Source: Nocardiopsis alba DSM 43377
GTDB lineage: Bacteria > Actinomycetota > Actinomycetes > Streptosporangiales > Streptosporangiaceae
Direction of reading: 5' to 3'
Assembly (NCBI RefSeq): GCF_000341225.1
Contig: NZ_ANAC01000019.1
Coordinates: 1 to 64,000, forward strand
Length of the DNA stretch: 64,000 nt
In this document: positions 9,215-18,581 of the stretch, piece after piece
Numbering within the stretch: the first letter of the stretch is position 1
How the letters are laid out: every line of letters starts with the position of its first letter
Translations under genes and position numbers: made by a program
Notes under the pieces: model-generated
What the model was told of the DNA's origin: nothing
Database searches by the model: none
The model's input: only the letters and a program-made list of their open reading frames with translations

Positions 9215-10633
9215 ATGACCTCTCCCGAACCCGAGCAGCAGCGACCGGACCGGACCGACACGGAGGAGGCCTCCCCGCTCCGGGTGGCCGTCATCGGCTC
9301 CGGTCCGGCCGGGGTCTACACCGCCGACGCCCTGACCCGGCAGCGTCGGGTACCGGTCCGGATCGACGTCCTGGACCGGCTCTACACCCCCTATGGACTG
9401 GTGCGCCACGGCGTGGCCCCCGATCACACCAAGATCAAGGGCGTCGCCCGGGCGTTGCGCCGGATCCTCGAACATCCCGACGTGGACTTCGTCGGCGGGG
9501 TCGAGTTCGGCACCGACCTGACCCGTGCCGACCTGGCCCGTTCCCACCACGCCGTGGTCTACGCGACCGGGGCCTCCGTCGACCGTCGTATGGGCGTGCC
9601 CGGCGAGGACCTGGCCGGCAGCGTGGCCGCGACCGACTTCGTCAACTGGTACTGCGGACACCCCGACAGCGCGGTGGAGCGGTTCGTGCTGGACGCGGAG
9701 GAGGTCGCCGTGGTCGGCGCGGGCAACGTCGCCCTCGACGTCGCCCGCATCCTGGTCAAGACCGCAGACGAGCTCCGCCACACCGACATCCCCCAGCCCG
9801 TCCTGGACGTGCTGGCCCGGAGTCGGGTGCGCACCGTCCACGTTCTGGCCCGTCGCGGCCCTCTCCAGGCCAAGTTCACCGCGCCGGAGCTGCGCGATCT
9901 GCTGGAGCTCCCCGGCGTGGACGTGGTGGTCCGTCCCGAACAGGTCGACATCGACCCGGCGCGGGTCGGCACCGGCGACCCGGCCACGCGCTCGGTCTCG
10001 CGCGCCGCGCGGACCAACCTCAAACTGCTGCGCGAGTGCGCCGAACGTACGCCGGAGGGCAGGCCCCGCCGGGTCGAGTTCCATTTCTGGTCCCGCCCGG
10101 AGGAGGTCCTCGGCGAGGACCGGGTGAGCGGCCTGCGGGTGGAGCGCACCCGTCTGGACGACCAGGGCCGGCTGGAGGGCACCGGGGAGCACACCGTGCT
10201 GGACGTCGGAATGGTGCTGCGCTCGGTCGGCTACGCCGGCGTCCCCCTGAGCGGGGTCCCCTTCGACGAGAACGGTCGTACGGTCCCGCAGCGGGACGGT
10301 CGGGTCCTGGACGAGCATGGAGACGCCGTCCCGGGGGACTACGTCGCGGGATGGATCAAGCGTGGTGCGACGGGGGTGATCGGCACCAACAAGTCCGACG
10401 CCGCGGGGACGGTGCGCTCGCTGCTCTCCGACGCCGACGCGTTGCGTTCGGCCCTGCCCGAGCCGGTCGAGTTGACCGAGGTCCTGGCCGACCGGGGCCT
10501 GACCGTGGGGGACTACGAGGGCTGGTTGCGCATCGACGAGGCCGAGGGACGCCTGGCCGCCGAACTGGAGCGCGGCGAACGCGTCAAGCTGGGCGGTTGG
10601 GAGGCCCACCGCAGGGCGCTCGGCGAGGACTGA
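9215..10633 (+). CDS. fprA: Ferredoxin/adrenodoxin-type NADP+ reductase
   Basis: This 472-aa FAD enzyme transfers electrons between NADPH and ferredoxins. The FAD motif GSGPAG is near residue 28, the LYTPYGLVRHGVAPDH segment typical of the adrenodoxin-reductase family follows, the NADP-binding VVGAGNVALDVAR motif is near residue 167, and the C-terminal GWIKRGATGVIGTNKSDA is the second FAD contact. It is close to mycobacterial FprA. ATG 9215 is preferred to GTG 9185 because the latter lies inside the preceding hairpin loop. Such a reductase could feed P450s or the ferredoxin-dependent sulfite reductase at 40-42 kb, though that link is inference. It ends 7 bases from the convergent metallopeptidase gene. 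Confidence 0.94.
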   Translation: MTSPEPEQQRPDRTDTEEASPLRVAVIGSGPAGVYTADALTRQRRVPVRIDVLDRLYTPYGLVRHGVAPDHTKIKGVARALRRILEHPDVDFVGGVEFGTDLTRADLARSHHAVVYATGASVDRRMGVPGEDLAGSVAATDFVNWYCGHPDSAVERFVLDAEEVAVVGAGNVALDVARILVKTADELRHTDIPQPVLDVLARSRVRTVHVLARRGPLQAKFTAPELRDLLELPGVDVVVRPEQVDIDPARVGTGDPATRSVSRAARTNLKLLRECAERTPEGRPRRVEFHFWSRPEEVLGEDRVSGLRVERTRLDDQGRLEGTGEHTVLDVGMVLRSVGYAGVPLSGVPFDENGRTVPQRDGRVLDEHGDAVPGDYVAGWIKRGATGVIGTNKSDAAGTVRSLLSDADALRSALPEPVELTEVLADRGLTVGDYEGWLRIDEAEGRLAAELERGERVKLGGWEAHRRALGED

Positions 10634-10640
10634 GCCCCGC

Positions 10641-11960
10641 TCAGGCGACCCGTTCCACGGGGGCGTCGTAGGTGTTGCACCCGGCCACGGTCGTGCCCTC
10701 CCAACCGGCCCGCAACCAGTGGTCGCGGTTGGCGGCGCTCCCGTGGGTGTCCAGGTCGCCTCCCTCGTTGAAGTGGCGGTTGACCACGTCCAGCGCGTCA
10801 CCGTCGGGGTCGGTCAGGCCGCGCAGTCCGACCCCGGCCATGCACTCGGCCTGGAGTTCGGTGCGGCGCAGGGTCTCCAACTCGTCGGCCTGGCTCCCGG
10901 CGGTCCGACGCAGCTCGTGGGAGACGTTCAGGATGCCGGTGGCGTGCTGGACGTGGTGGGCGTACTCGTGGCCCATCAGGGCGAGCCACACGATCTCCTG
11001 TTCGTCCTCGGGAACGAACTCCGACACCTCGCGCACGTTGGGCAGGACGACGGTGATCAGCCCCCGGTCGCTCTCGTAGTAGGCCAGGGTGAAGGCGTCC
11101 TCGGTGTCGGTGTCCAAGGCCTCCTCGGTCACCGTGATCTCGGGCAGGTCGGGGAACAGTCGCAGTTCGTCCATCACCGGGATCCACAGCTCGTTCAGGC
11201 AGGTCCCCGCCTCGGAGGCGAAGGCCTCCCAGGACGCGTCGGAGTCGACGTCCAGAGGAGGGAGAGCGCAGTCGACGGGCGGGGGCATGGCGACGCCGTA
11301 GAGAGGATGGTCGACCAGGTCGACGTCGACCCGGTTCGGGCGCGCGCGCAGGTCGTCGTTCCTGACCGTGGCCACGTCCACCCCGTTCGGCGTGTCGGGC
11401 TGTCGAGGGGCCACGACCACGATCGACACCCCGGCGACGAGTGAGACGACCGCGACCACGGCGGCCACGCACGACAGGAACAGGATCGTTCCGCTCTGGT
11501 CCCGTTGGGCGGGAAGGCCGTACCAGGCCCGCGGAGGGGGGCCTCCGCCCGGCGGCCCCGTCCAGGGCGCGGGGGCGTGATGGGGGTGGGGGTACGTGGC
11601 GTACGGTCCGGTCGGGTATCCGGACCCGGGGGCAGGGGTGGCGCCCGCTCCGTGGAACGGGGGAGGGAAGGCCGGAGGAGGACCCGCCGGCGGGGGGCCC
11701 GCGGGGGCGACCGCGCGTGGGTCGACCGGAGTCCCTCGATGGGGCCCGTACGTCCCTGGAACGGCCGTGGCGGGGTCGGTGGGCGCCCATGTGGCCTCGG
11801 GGGTGGGTGTGTCTCCCTGGGCGCGAGAGATCGCCGGAGAGGGCGGGGCGGGGTGGTCGCCGTGCCGGTCCGGGCCGGGAAGGGGGCCCTGGGCGGCCGT
11901 GTCACCGGTTCGGTCGTCCACAGTGCCGTCCTCGTCGTCGCTCCAACAGGGATAGGGCAT
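10641..11960 (-). CDS. Membrane-anchored neutral zinc metallopeptidase (YpfJ-like)
   Basis: The product is 439 aa. A Pro/Gly/Thr-rich cytosolic region of about 150 residues is followed by one hydrophobic helix (about 157-182) and an extracytoplasmic peptidase domain with the zinc motif HEYAHHVQHATG near residue 329; the downstream LQAECMAGVG supplies the third-ligand region. This fits the putative neutral zinc metallopeptidase family (PF04228), whose substrates are mostly unknown. ATG 11960 was chosen because longer in-frame starts run into the upstream TetR gene. The gene follows the TetR gene by 52 bases and may be cotranscribed with it. The low-complexity N-terminus probably extends or tethers the enzyme. 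Confidence 0.83.
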   Translation of the reverse strand: MPYPCWSDDEDGTVDDRTGDTAAQGPLPGPDRHGDHPAPPSPAISRAQGDTPTPEATWAPTDPATAVPGTYGPHRGTPVDPRAVAPAGPPPAGPPPAFPPPFHGAGATPAPGSGYPTGPYATYPHPHHAPAPWTGPPGGGPPPRAWYGLPAQRDQSGTILFLSCVAAVVAVVSLVAGVSIVVVAPRQPDTPNGVDVATVRNDDLRARPNRVDVDLVDHPLYGVAMPPPVDCALPPLDVDSDASWEAFASEAGTCLNELWIPVMDELRLFPDLPEITVTEEALDTDTEDAFTLAYYESDRGLITVVLPNVREVSEFVPEDEQEIVWLALMGHEYAHHVQHATGILNVSHELRRTAGSQADELETLRRTELQAECMAGVGLRGLTDPDGDALDVVNRHFNEGGDLDTHGSAANRDHWLRAGWEGTTVAGCNTYDAPVERVA

Positions 11961-12012
11961 GTCGGTTTCGTACCCACGAATCCGGCGAGTGCCGCTTATC
12001 CCCAGTATGGGG

Positions 12013-12804
12013 TCAACCGGCCGTGCGAGTGCTCGTCCCCTCGCCCTCCTCCACCGGCCGGTAGCGCACACCCAGGCCCGTCATCATGTTCTGAAGCTCG
12101 GACTCGAAGAGCGGTTCCATGTCGCGCATCACGAAGTCGAGGTGTTGGAAGACCTCCATGCACACCACGCCGTAGACGCGGACCCAGCAGGTGGTCAACA
12201 CCAGGGCGGCCCCCACGGGGACGTCGTGGACGGCCAGACCCACGGTGTCGGCGAAACTGTTCAACTCCACGCGCAGATCGGGGTCGATCTCCTCCTCCGC
12301 GGGGAAGGGGATGTCCTTCTCCTGGAGGAGGCGCTCGAACAGGGCGAAGAAGGTGGAGCCGAACCGGCTGCCCGCCTCCAACGCCGGGGTGATGTCGGCG
12401 TCGGGGTCCAGACGCGAGCGCGGGCCGAACATGACGGAGAACTCCGCCGGGTGGGCGATCGCCCACGCGCGCAGGGCCCGCAACGCCCGGTGCAGCCGCA
12501 GTTCGGTGTCCTGGGGCGGGGCTGAGGCGTCGGCGGAGGCGACGGCCTCGGCGAGCTCGTCGAACATGTCGGCGGTGATGGCCACCAGGAGGGCGTCGAT
12601 CCCCGAGACGTAGCGGTACAGGCCCGGGGCGGTCATGCCCATCTCGCGCGCGACCGCGCGCAGGGAGACGCCGGCGACCCCGTGCTCCACGAGGTGTCGG
12701 CGGGCGATCCCCTTGATCTCGCCGAGTGTGGCCTCCCTCACTCGCTCGCGACGGCTGGGCGCGCCCGCTGTCTTCGGGTCGCTGGTGACCGGCGGTTTCG
12801 TCAT
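12013..12804 (-). CDS. TetR-family transcriptional regulator
   Basis: The 263-aa product has an N-terminal helix-turn-helix (GVSLRAVAREMGMTAPGLYRYV, near residues 45-66) after a basic segment, then a long ligand-binding domain (TetR_C). The MTAPGLYRYV recognition helix is characteristic. It is divergent from the MMPL transporter gene, the usual arrangement for a TetR repressor controlling an exporter, and the shared region holds an imperfect palindrome over the MMPL -10. I infer that it represses the exporter and probably itself, with relief by a lipophilic ligand. The ATG at 12804 gives the MTKPPVTSDPK start; the ribosome site is weak and longer starts are possible. Confidence 0.9.
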   Translation of the reverse strand: MTKPPVTSDPKTAGAPSRRERVREATLGEIKGIARRHLVEHGVAGVSLRAVAREMGMTAPGLYRYVSGIDALLVAITADMFDELAEAVASADASAPPQDTELRLHRALRALRAWAIAHPAEFSVMFGPRSRLDPDADITPALEAGSRFGSTFFALFERLLQEKDIPFPAEEEIDPDLRVELNSFADTVGLAVHDVPVGAALVLTTCWVRVYGVVCMEVFQHLDFVMRDMEPLFESELQNMMTGLGVRYRPVEEGEGTSTRTAG

Positions 12805-12867
12805 CTTCAGAGGTACATCCCGTCTCGACTCCGTGGCGTCGGCACTGTTCGGTGCCCGCCGACGACA

Positions 12868-12912
12868 TTGACAGCGTAATGGGCGCACGCTTTAGTGAAC
12901 ACCGTTAACCAA
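12868..12912 (+). promoter_or_regulatory. MMPL promoter with overlapping TetR-type operator
   Basis: A perfect -35 TTGACA (12868-12873) is separated by 17 bases from a -10-like TTTAGT (12891-12896). The palindrome TTAGTGAAC-acc-GTTAACCAA (12892-12912; 7 of 9 arm positions match) covers the -10 and predicted transcription start. A repressor bound there would block polymerase. The predicted leader to the MMPL ATG is about 40 bases. Confidence 0.65.
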
Positions 12913-12942
12913 CATGATGGATGTTCGCTCGAAGGGGCGTGT

Positions 12943-15168
12943 ATGTCGACGAACACGGGGTTCTTCGGCCGGCTGGGACTCGGCGCGCACCGGGGGAGAC
13001 GGTGGATCCTGGCCCTGACGGTCCTGTTCACGGTCTTCTCCCTGGTGTGGGGGCTCGGCGTCTTCAAGGACGTGGGACAGAGCGGTTTCGAGGATCCGGG
13101 CTCGGAGTCCTCACGGGCCATGGACGTCCTCCAAGAGGAGCTCGGCCACACCGACATCGACGTCATCGCCGTCTTCCGCAGCGACGAGATGAAGGTGGAC
13201 AACCCCACCTTCGCCCAGGCGGTCCGACGCGTCGTCGACGCCCTCCCCGAGGACTCCGTGGCCGACCGCGACCTCTACCTCGACGAGGACCTGGAGGAGA
13301 TCGAGCGCGGCATCCTCGTCTCCGAGGACATGCACGCCACCTACGTCCCGATCACCCTTAGTGGACGGACCCACGACGAGCGCCTCGAGCAGTTCGACGA
13401 GGTCGCCGAGGTCCTGGAGTCCGGCCCCCTCGAAACCCACCTGGGCGGCTCCATCGCGGTCGAACACGAGCTGTCCGAGACGGCGGAGAGCGACATCGTC
13501 CGCGCCGAACTCGTCACCCTGCCCCTCCTGCTCTTCCTCCTCGTCCTGATCTTCGGCGGCCTGGTCGCCGGCCTGATCCCCCTCGCCGTCGGCGGGCTGG
13601 CCATCCTGGGCTCCCTCACGGTCCTGCGCCTGCTCACCCAGGTCACCGAGGTCTCCGTCTTCGCCATCAACGTGGCCACCCTCCTGGGGCTGGGACTGGC
13701 CATCGACTACGGCCTGTTCATGGTCAGCCGTTTCCGCGAGGAGCTGAACAAGGGGCGCGCGATCGCCGACGCGGTGCGGCGCACCGTGGACACCGCCGGG
13801 CGGACCGTCGCCTTCTCCGGGATCACCGTCGGCATCGCCTTCGCCGGCCTGCTCTTCTTCCCTCAGCCCATCCTGAAGTCCATCGGCTGGGGCGGGATCG
13901 CCGTCGTCGTCTTCGACCTCATCGCCGCCCTGGTCTTCCTGCCCGCGCTGATGTCGGTGGTCGGCCATCGGATCGACCGGTTCAGGCTGCCACTGCCGCG
14001 CCGCACCGTCACCGGGATCGTCGACGAGAACGCCGGGGCCTGGGCCCGCCTGGCCCGCGCCGTCATGCGAGGACCGGCCGTCTCCCTGGTGGCGGTCGCC
14101 TGCGTGCTGGTGGCCTTCGGGGCCGGACTCACCGCGACCAACCTGGGCTCCACCGATCAGCGCTACCTCCCCGTCGACGCTCCGGCCCGGATCGGCACCG
14201 AGGCTCTGGGGGAGGACTTCCCCGCCGGAGAGGTCGGCCGGCTGCACGTGGCCGTCGTCGGCGACCCCGACGAGGCGGCGCTGGAGGAGTACGTCGAACG
14301 CCTGGACGCGCTGCCCGGCACCGTGCGCTCCGGCCTGGAGCGCACGGGCGAGGACATCGCCCACGTGGAGGTGGTCTACCAGGGAGCCACCGACGATCCC
14401 GAGGTCCAGGAACTCGTGCGCGACGTGCGCGCCGAACCGGGGCCGGAGGGGGCGGAGGAGACCCTCGTGGGCGGTGTGGCCGCGATGCAGTGGGACAACC
14501 TGGACGCCATCGTCGACAACGCCCCCAAGACCGTCGCGTTCATCGTCGGCTCCACGCTGGCGCTGCTCTTCCTCGCCTTCGGCTCTCTCGTCCTGCCGAT
14601 CAAGGCGGTGCTCATGGGCGCGCTGTCCCTGAGCGCCTCCCTGGGCGTGGTGGTGTGGGGCTTCCAGGAGGGGCACTTCTCCGCCCTGCTGGGCTTCGAG
14701 GCGGTCGGCACCATCGACCCCACCTACCTGGTCCTCATCACGATCGTCTCCTTCGGGCTGGCCATGGACTACGAACTGTTCCTGCTCAGCCGGGTGCGCG
14801 AGGAGTACCTGCGCAGCGGGGACAACACGAGGTCGGTGGCCCTGGGATTGCAGCGCACCGGGCGGATCATCACCAGCGCCGCGCTCCTGCTGGGCGTGGT
14901 GCTCCTGGCGATGGGGACCTCGGGTCTGCTCTTCCTGAAGATCATCGGCGTGGGTCTGGCGATCGCGGTCCTGGTGGACGCCACCCTGGTCCGGGCGGTG
15001 ATGGTCCCCGCCACGATGAGGCTCCTGGGTGACTGGAACTGGTGGCTGCCCCGTCCACTGCGATGGCTGCACGACCGGATCGGTATCTCCGAGGGCGGGG
15101 ACGACGAGCCCTCCGACGCGCTTCCGGAACGGGAACGTGAGCGCGAGCGGATGACCTCGGGGGTGTGA
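12943..15168 (+). CDS. MMPL/RND-family membrane transporter
   Basis: The protein is 741 aa with two repeats, each of one helix, a large extracytoplasmic domain and a bundle of about five helices. The ATLLGLGLAIDYGLFMVSRFREEL and VSFGLAMDYELFLLSRVREEYL segments carry the conserved Asp-Tyr pairs of the proton relay in MMPL proteins. In actinobacteria these move lipids, siderophores or drugs across the membrane with proton motive force. ATG 12943 has GAAGGGG six bases upstream; the earlier in-frame GTG at 12895 falls inside the predicted operator. The divergent TetR gene probably regulates it. The C-terminal tail is highly charged. Confidence 0.93.
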   Translation: MSTNTGFFGRLGLGAHRGRRWILALTVLFTVFSLVWGLGVFKDVGQSGFEDPGSESSRAMDVLQEELGHTDIDVIAVFRSDEMKVDNPTFAQAVRRVVDALPEDSVADRDLYLDEDLEEIERGILVSEDMHATYVPITLSGRTHDERLEQFDEVAEVLESGPLETHLGGSIAVEHELSETAESDIVRAELVTLPLLLFLLVLIFGGLVAGLIPLAVGGLAILGSLTVLRLLTQVTEVSVFAINVATLLGLGLAIDYGLFMVSRFREELNKGRAIADAVRRTVDTAGRTVAFSGITVGIAFAGLLFFPQPILKSIGWGGIAVVVFDLIAALVFLPALMSVVGHRIDRFRLPLPRRTVTGIVDENAGAWARLARAVMRGPAVSLVAVACVLVAFGAGLTATNLGSTDQRYLPVDAPARIGTEALGEDFPAGEVGRLHVAVVGDPDEAALEEYVERLDALPGTVRSGLERTGEDIAHVEVVYQGATDDPEVQELVRDVRAEPGPEGAEETLVGGVAAMQWDNLDAIVDNAPKTVAFIVGSTLALLFLAFGSLVLPIKAVLMGALSLSASLGVVVWGFQEGHFSALLGFEAVGTIDPTYLVLITIVSFGLAMDYELFLLSRVREEYLRSGDNTRSVALGLQRTGRIITSAALLLGVVLLAMGTSGLLFLKIIGVGLAIAVLVDATLVRAVMVPATMRLLGDWNWWLPRPLRWLHDRIGISEGGDDEPSDALPERERERERMTSGV

Positions 15169-15189
15169 CCTCCCGCCCTCGCCGAACGA

Positions 15190-15226
15190 CGACGGGCCCG
15201 CTCTCCCGGAGAGAGCGGGCCCGTCG
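15190..15226. terminator. Perfect 16-bp bidirectional terminator hairpin
   Basis: A perfect 16-bp stem (15190-15205 with 15211-15226) closes a CCGGA loop between the convergent MMPL and fadB genes. There is no T-tract. Confidence 0.85.
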
Positions 15227-15244
15227 CGTGTGTCCCTCGGAAGG

Positions 15245-17338
15245 CTAGAAGGCCTTCGGGTCGCCTTCGTGGAACGGCTTGCCGTTCACGGCGGTGGAGA
15301 CGCCGACCTTGTCCAGGTACGGGGTGATGCCACCGGTGTGGAAGGGCCAGCCCGCGCCGGTGATCAGGCACAGGTCGATGTCGGCGGCCTCGGCCACGAC
15401 ACCCTCCTCCAGCATCAAGTGGATCTCCTTGGCCAGCGCGCGCAGGGCGCGGTCCAGGATGGCGCTCTCCTCGGAGGGGGAGTCCCCGCCCGCGAGCAGC
15501 GCCTTCACCTCGGGGTCGATCGACAGGTCCGGCGCGAAGATCGCCGTCTTGCCGGCGTCGACCACGGCCTTCAGCTGCGGCGAGACCGCGAAACGCTCGG
15601 GGAACGCCTCGTTCAGGGTCTCGGCGACGTGCAGACCGACGGCCGGACCGACCAGCTGGAGCAGCATGAGCGGCGACATCGGCAGACCCAGCGGAGCGAC
15701 CGCGCGGTCGGCCACCTCGGGCTCGGTGCCCTCGGCCACGGCGCCCAGGACCTCGCCCATGAACAGGGTGAGCAGGCGGTTGACCACGAACGCCGGGGCG
15801 TCCTTGCACAGGACCGACGTCTTCTTCAGCTTCTTGGAGACGGCGAAGGCCGTGGCCAGGGAGGCGTCGTCGGTCTTGTCCCCGCGGATGATCTCCAGCA
15901 GGGGCAGGACGGCGACCGGGTTGAAGAAGTGGAAGCCCACGACCCGCTCGGGGTGGCGAAGCCCCGAGGCCATCTCGGTGATGGACAGCGAGGAGGTGTT
16001 GGTGGCCAGGATCGCCTCGGGGGAGACCACGGCCTCCACCTCGGCGAAGACCTGCTTCTTGATGTCCATCCGCTCGAAGACGGCCTCGATGACGAAGTCG
16101 GCGTCCGAGAAGGCGTCCTTGGTCAGCGAGCCGGTGACCAGGGCCTTGAGGTGGTTGGCCTTGTCCTGGTTGACGCGCCCCTTCTTCAGGAGCTTGTCGA
16201 CCTCTCCGTGGACGTAGGCCACGCCCTTGTCCAGCCGCTCCTGGTCCAGGTCGGTCATGACGACCGGGACGTCGAGGCGACGGGCGAACAGCAGGGCGAG
16301 CTGGCCGGCCATCAGACCGGCGCCGACGACGCCGACCTTGGTGACCTTGCGGGCCAGGGACTTGTCCGGGGCGCCGGCGGGACGCTTGGCGCGCTTCTGG
16401 ACCAGGTCGAAGGCGTAGAGACCGGCCTTGAGCTCGGGGCTCATGATCAGGTCGGCCAGCGCCTCGTCCTCGGCGGCGAAGCCCTCGTCACGGCTGCGGT
16501 TCTTGGCCTCGGCGACCAGTTCGACGGCGCGGGCCGGGGCCGGGGCGGCGCCGTGCAGCTTGCCCTCGACGACGAACCGGGCCATGTTGACCGCGTTGTC
16601 CCAGGCCTCGCCCTTGTCGACCTCGGGGCGCTCGACCGTGACGTCGCCCTTGAGGACCTTGGCGGCCCAGCGCAGCGACTCCTCGACGAAGTCGGCGGGG
16701 TCGAAGATCGCGTCGGCGATCCCCATCTCGAAGACCTGCGGACCCTTGATCATCTTGTTCTGGGCCAGCGGGTTGTCGACGATGAGCTTGAGCGCCTTCT
16801 CCGCGCCGATCAGGTTCGGCAGGAGGTAGGTGCCGCCCCAGCCGGGGACCAGACCCAGGAACGCCTCGGGCAGGGCGAAGGCCGGGACGCCGGAGGAGAT
16901 GGTGCGGTAGGTGCAGTGCAGCGCCACCTCGACGCCGCCGCCCATGGCGGCACCGTTGACCAGGGCGAAGGTCGGCACGTCCAGCTCGCCGAGCTTGCGG
17001 AACGTGTCGTGGCCCAGCTTGCCGATGGCCTCGGCCTGCTCGTGGGTCCGAATCGCGGGGACACCGGTGAGGTCGGCGCCGACGGCGAAGATGAACGGCT
17101 TGCCGGTGACGGCCACGGCCACGATGTCGGTGCGCGCCTTGGCCGCCTCGATCGCGGCGTCCAGGCTCAGTAGGCCGCCGGGGCCGAAGGTGTTCGGCTT
17201 GGTGTGGTCGTGCCCGTTGTCCAGGGTGATCAGGACGGCGGTGCCCGCACCGTAGGGGAGCTCGACGTCACGGGAGATCGCGTTGGTGACGACCTCGTCC
17301 TTGAAGAGCTCTCGGGCCTGCTCGATGGCGGTGCTCAC
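15245..17338 (-). CDS. fadB: Fatty-acid oxidation complex alpha subunit (enoyl-CoA hydratase / 3-hydroxyacyl-CoA dehydrogenase)
   Basis: This 697-aa bifunctional enzyme hydrates enoyl-CoA and oxidises L-3-hydroxyacyl-CoA with NAD+ in beta-oxidation. The N-terminal crotonase domain has the oxyanion-hole segments FIFAVGADLTG and NGAAMGGGVEVAL; the dehydrogenase domain begins with the NAD motif VGVVGAGLMAG near residue 335, with HFFNPVAVLPLLE and the C-terminal helical domain after it. The GTG start at 17338 overlaps the thiolase stop as GTGA and has GAGGGGGG upstream, so translation is coupled to fadA. A much longer open frame upstream is just thiolase sequence out of frame. Confidence 0.95.
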   Translation of the reverse strand: MSTAIEQARELFKDEVVTNAISRDVELPYGAGTAVLITLDNGHDHTKPNTFGPGGLLSLDAAIEAAKARTDIVAVAVTGKPFIFAVGADLTGVPAIRTHEQAEAIGKLGHDTFRKLGELDVPTFALVNGAAMGGGVEVALHCTYRTISSGVPAFALPEAFLGLVPGWGGTYLLPNLIGAEKALKLIVDNPLAQNKMIKGPQVFEMGIADAIFDPADFVEESLRWAAKVLKGDVTVERPEVDKGEAWDNAVNMARFVVEGKLHGAAPAPARAVELVAEAKNRSRDEGFAAEDEALADLIMSPELKAGLYAFDLVQKRAKRPAGAPDKSLARKVTKVGVVGAGLMAGQLALLFARRLDVPVVMTDLDQERLDKGVAYVHGEVDKLLKKGRVNQDKANHLKALVTGSLTKDAFSDADFVIEAVFERMDIKKQVFAEVEAVVSPEAILATNTSSLSITEMASGLRHPERVVGFHFFNPVAVLPLLEIIRGDKTDDASLATAFAVSKKLKKTSVLCKDAPAFVVNRLLTLFMGEVLGAVAEGTEPEVADRAVAPLGLPMSPLMLLQLVGPAVGLHVAETLNEAFPERFAVSPQLKAVVDAGKTAIFAPDLSIDPEVKALLAGGDSPSEESAILDRALRALAKEIHLMLEEGVVAEAADIDLCLITGAGWPFHTGGITPYLDKVGVSTAVNGKPFHEGDPKAF

Positions 17339-18534
17339 TTGCCCCCCTCGTAGTTCGTGTTCTCCCACAGGATGGTCCCGCCCATGCCCAGGCCCACGCA
17401 CATGGTGGTGATGCCGTAACGGACGTCGGGGCGCTCGGCGAACTGACGCGCGAGCTGCATCATCAGGCGGCCGCCGGAGGAGGCCAGCGGGTGGCCGATC
17501 GCGATGGCGCCGCCCCACGGGTTGACCCGGGCGTCGTCGTCGGCGATGCCGAAGTGCTCCAGGAAGGCCAGCACCTGGACGGCGAAGGCCTCGTTGATCT
17601 CGATGAGACCGATGTCGTCCATGCCGATGCCCTGGCGGGCGAGGAGCTTCTCGGTGGCCGGGACCGGGCCCACACCCATGACCTCGGGCTCGACACCGGT
17701 GAAGGAGAAGTCGACCAGGCGCATCTTGGCGTCCAGGCCCAGCTCCTCGGCGACCTCCTCGGCCATGAGCAGGGTGCCGGTGGCGCCGTCGTTGAGGCCC
17801 GCGGCGTTACCGGGCGTCACGTTGCCGTGCGCGCGGAACGGGGTCTTGAGGCCGGCGAGCGACTCCATGGTGGTGCCGGGGCGCGGCGGCTCGTCCTGGG
17901 TGGCCAGGCCGAAGCCCTTCTCCGCGGAGCGGACCAGGGTCTCCACCAGGTCGGGCTGGATCTTGCCGTCGGCGTAGGCCTTGGCGACCTTCTCCTGGCT
18001 GCGCACCGCGTAGGCGTCGGCGCGCTCCTTGGTGATGGTCGGGTACCGGTCGTGCAGGTTCTCGGCGGTGTTGCCCATGACCAGCGCGGACGGGTCGACC
18101 AGCTTCTCGGAGATGATCCGGGGGTTGGGGTCGACGCCCTCGCCCATGGGGTGGCGGCCCATGTGCTCGACGCCACCGGCGATCACGACGTCGTAGGCAC
18201 CGAAGGAGATGCCCGCGCCCGCGGTGGTCGCGGCGGTGAGCGCGCCGGCGCACATGCGGTCGATGGAGTAACCGGGGACGCTGCGCGGCAGCCCGGCGAG
18301 GATCGCGGCGGTGCGCCCGAGGGTCAGGCCCTGGTCGCCGATCTGGGTGGTGGCGGCGATGGCGACCTCGTCGACACGCTCCGGGGGCAGGCCCGGGTTG
18401 CGGCGCATCAGTTCGCGGATGACGCGGACGATCAGGTCGTCGGCGCGGGTCTCGGCGTAGAGGCCCTTGCCTGACTTGCCGAACGGGGTGCGGACCCCAT
18501 CGACAAACACGACATCGCGGGCAGTTCGCGACAC
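17335..18534 (-). CDS. fadA: Acetyl-CoA acyltransferase (thiolase)
   Basis: The 399-aa thiolase cleaves 3-ketoacyl-CoA with CoA in the last step of beta-oxidation. The nucleophilic Cys is in SIDRMCAGALTA (near residue 94), the catalytic His in IAIGHPLASSGGR (near 347) and the second Cys in MCVGLGMGGT (near 378). NEAFAVQVLAF is another thiolase signature. GTG 18534 has GGAGGGG at normal spacing. It is first in a two-gene operon with fadB. A 15-bp palindrome at 18582-18596 lies about 50 bases upstream and recurs before the enoyl-CoA hydratase gene at 55.3 kb, pointing to a common fatty-acid regulator. Confidence 0.95.
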   Translation of the reverse strand: MSRTARDVVFVDGVRTPFGKSGKGLYAETRADDLIVRVIRELMRRNPGLPPERVDEVAIAATTQIGDQGLTLGRTAAILAGLPRSVPGYSIDRMCAGALTAATTAGAGISFGAYDVVIAGGVEHMGRHPMGEGVDPNPRIISEKLVDPSALVMGNTAENLHDRYPTITKERADAYAVRSQEKVAKAYADGKIQPDLVETLVRSAEKGFGLATQDEPPRPGTTMESLAGLKTPFRAHGNVTPGNAAGLNDGATGTLLMAEEVAEELGLDAKMRLVDFSFTGVEPEVMGVGPVPATEKLLARQGIGMDDIGLIEINEAFAVQVLAFLEHFGIADDDARVNPWGGAIAIGHPLASSGGRLMMQLARQFAERPDVRYGITTMCVGLGMGGTILWENTNYEGGK

Positions 18535-18581
18535 GATGGCCCCTCCTTCTCCAAGCGTTGGGTGGACTGTATGCGTCCATG

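Noticed and set aside
13111-15072. 653-codon minus-strand open frame
   Set aside because: Complement of the MMPL gene with the same antisense composition.
15245-18534. Horizontal island or mobile element signatures in the window
   Set aside because: No integrase, transposase, tRNA boundary or sustained composition change was found here or elsewhere in the window.
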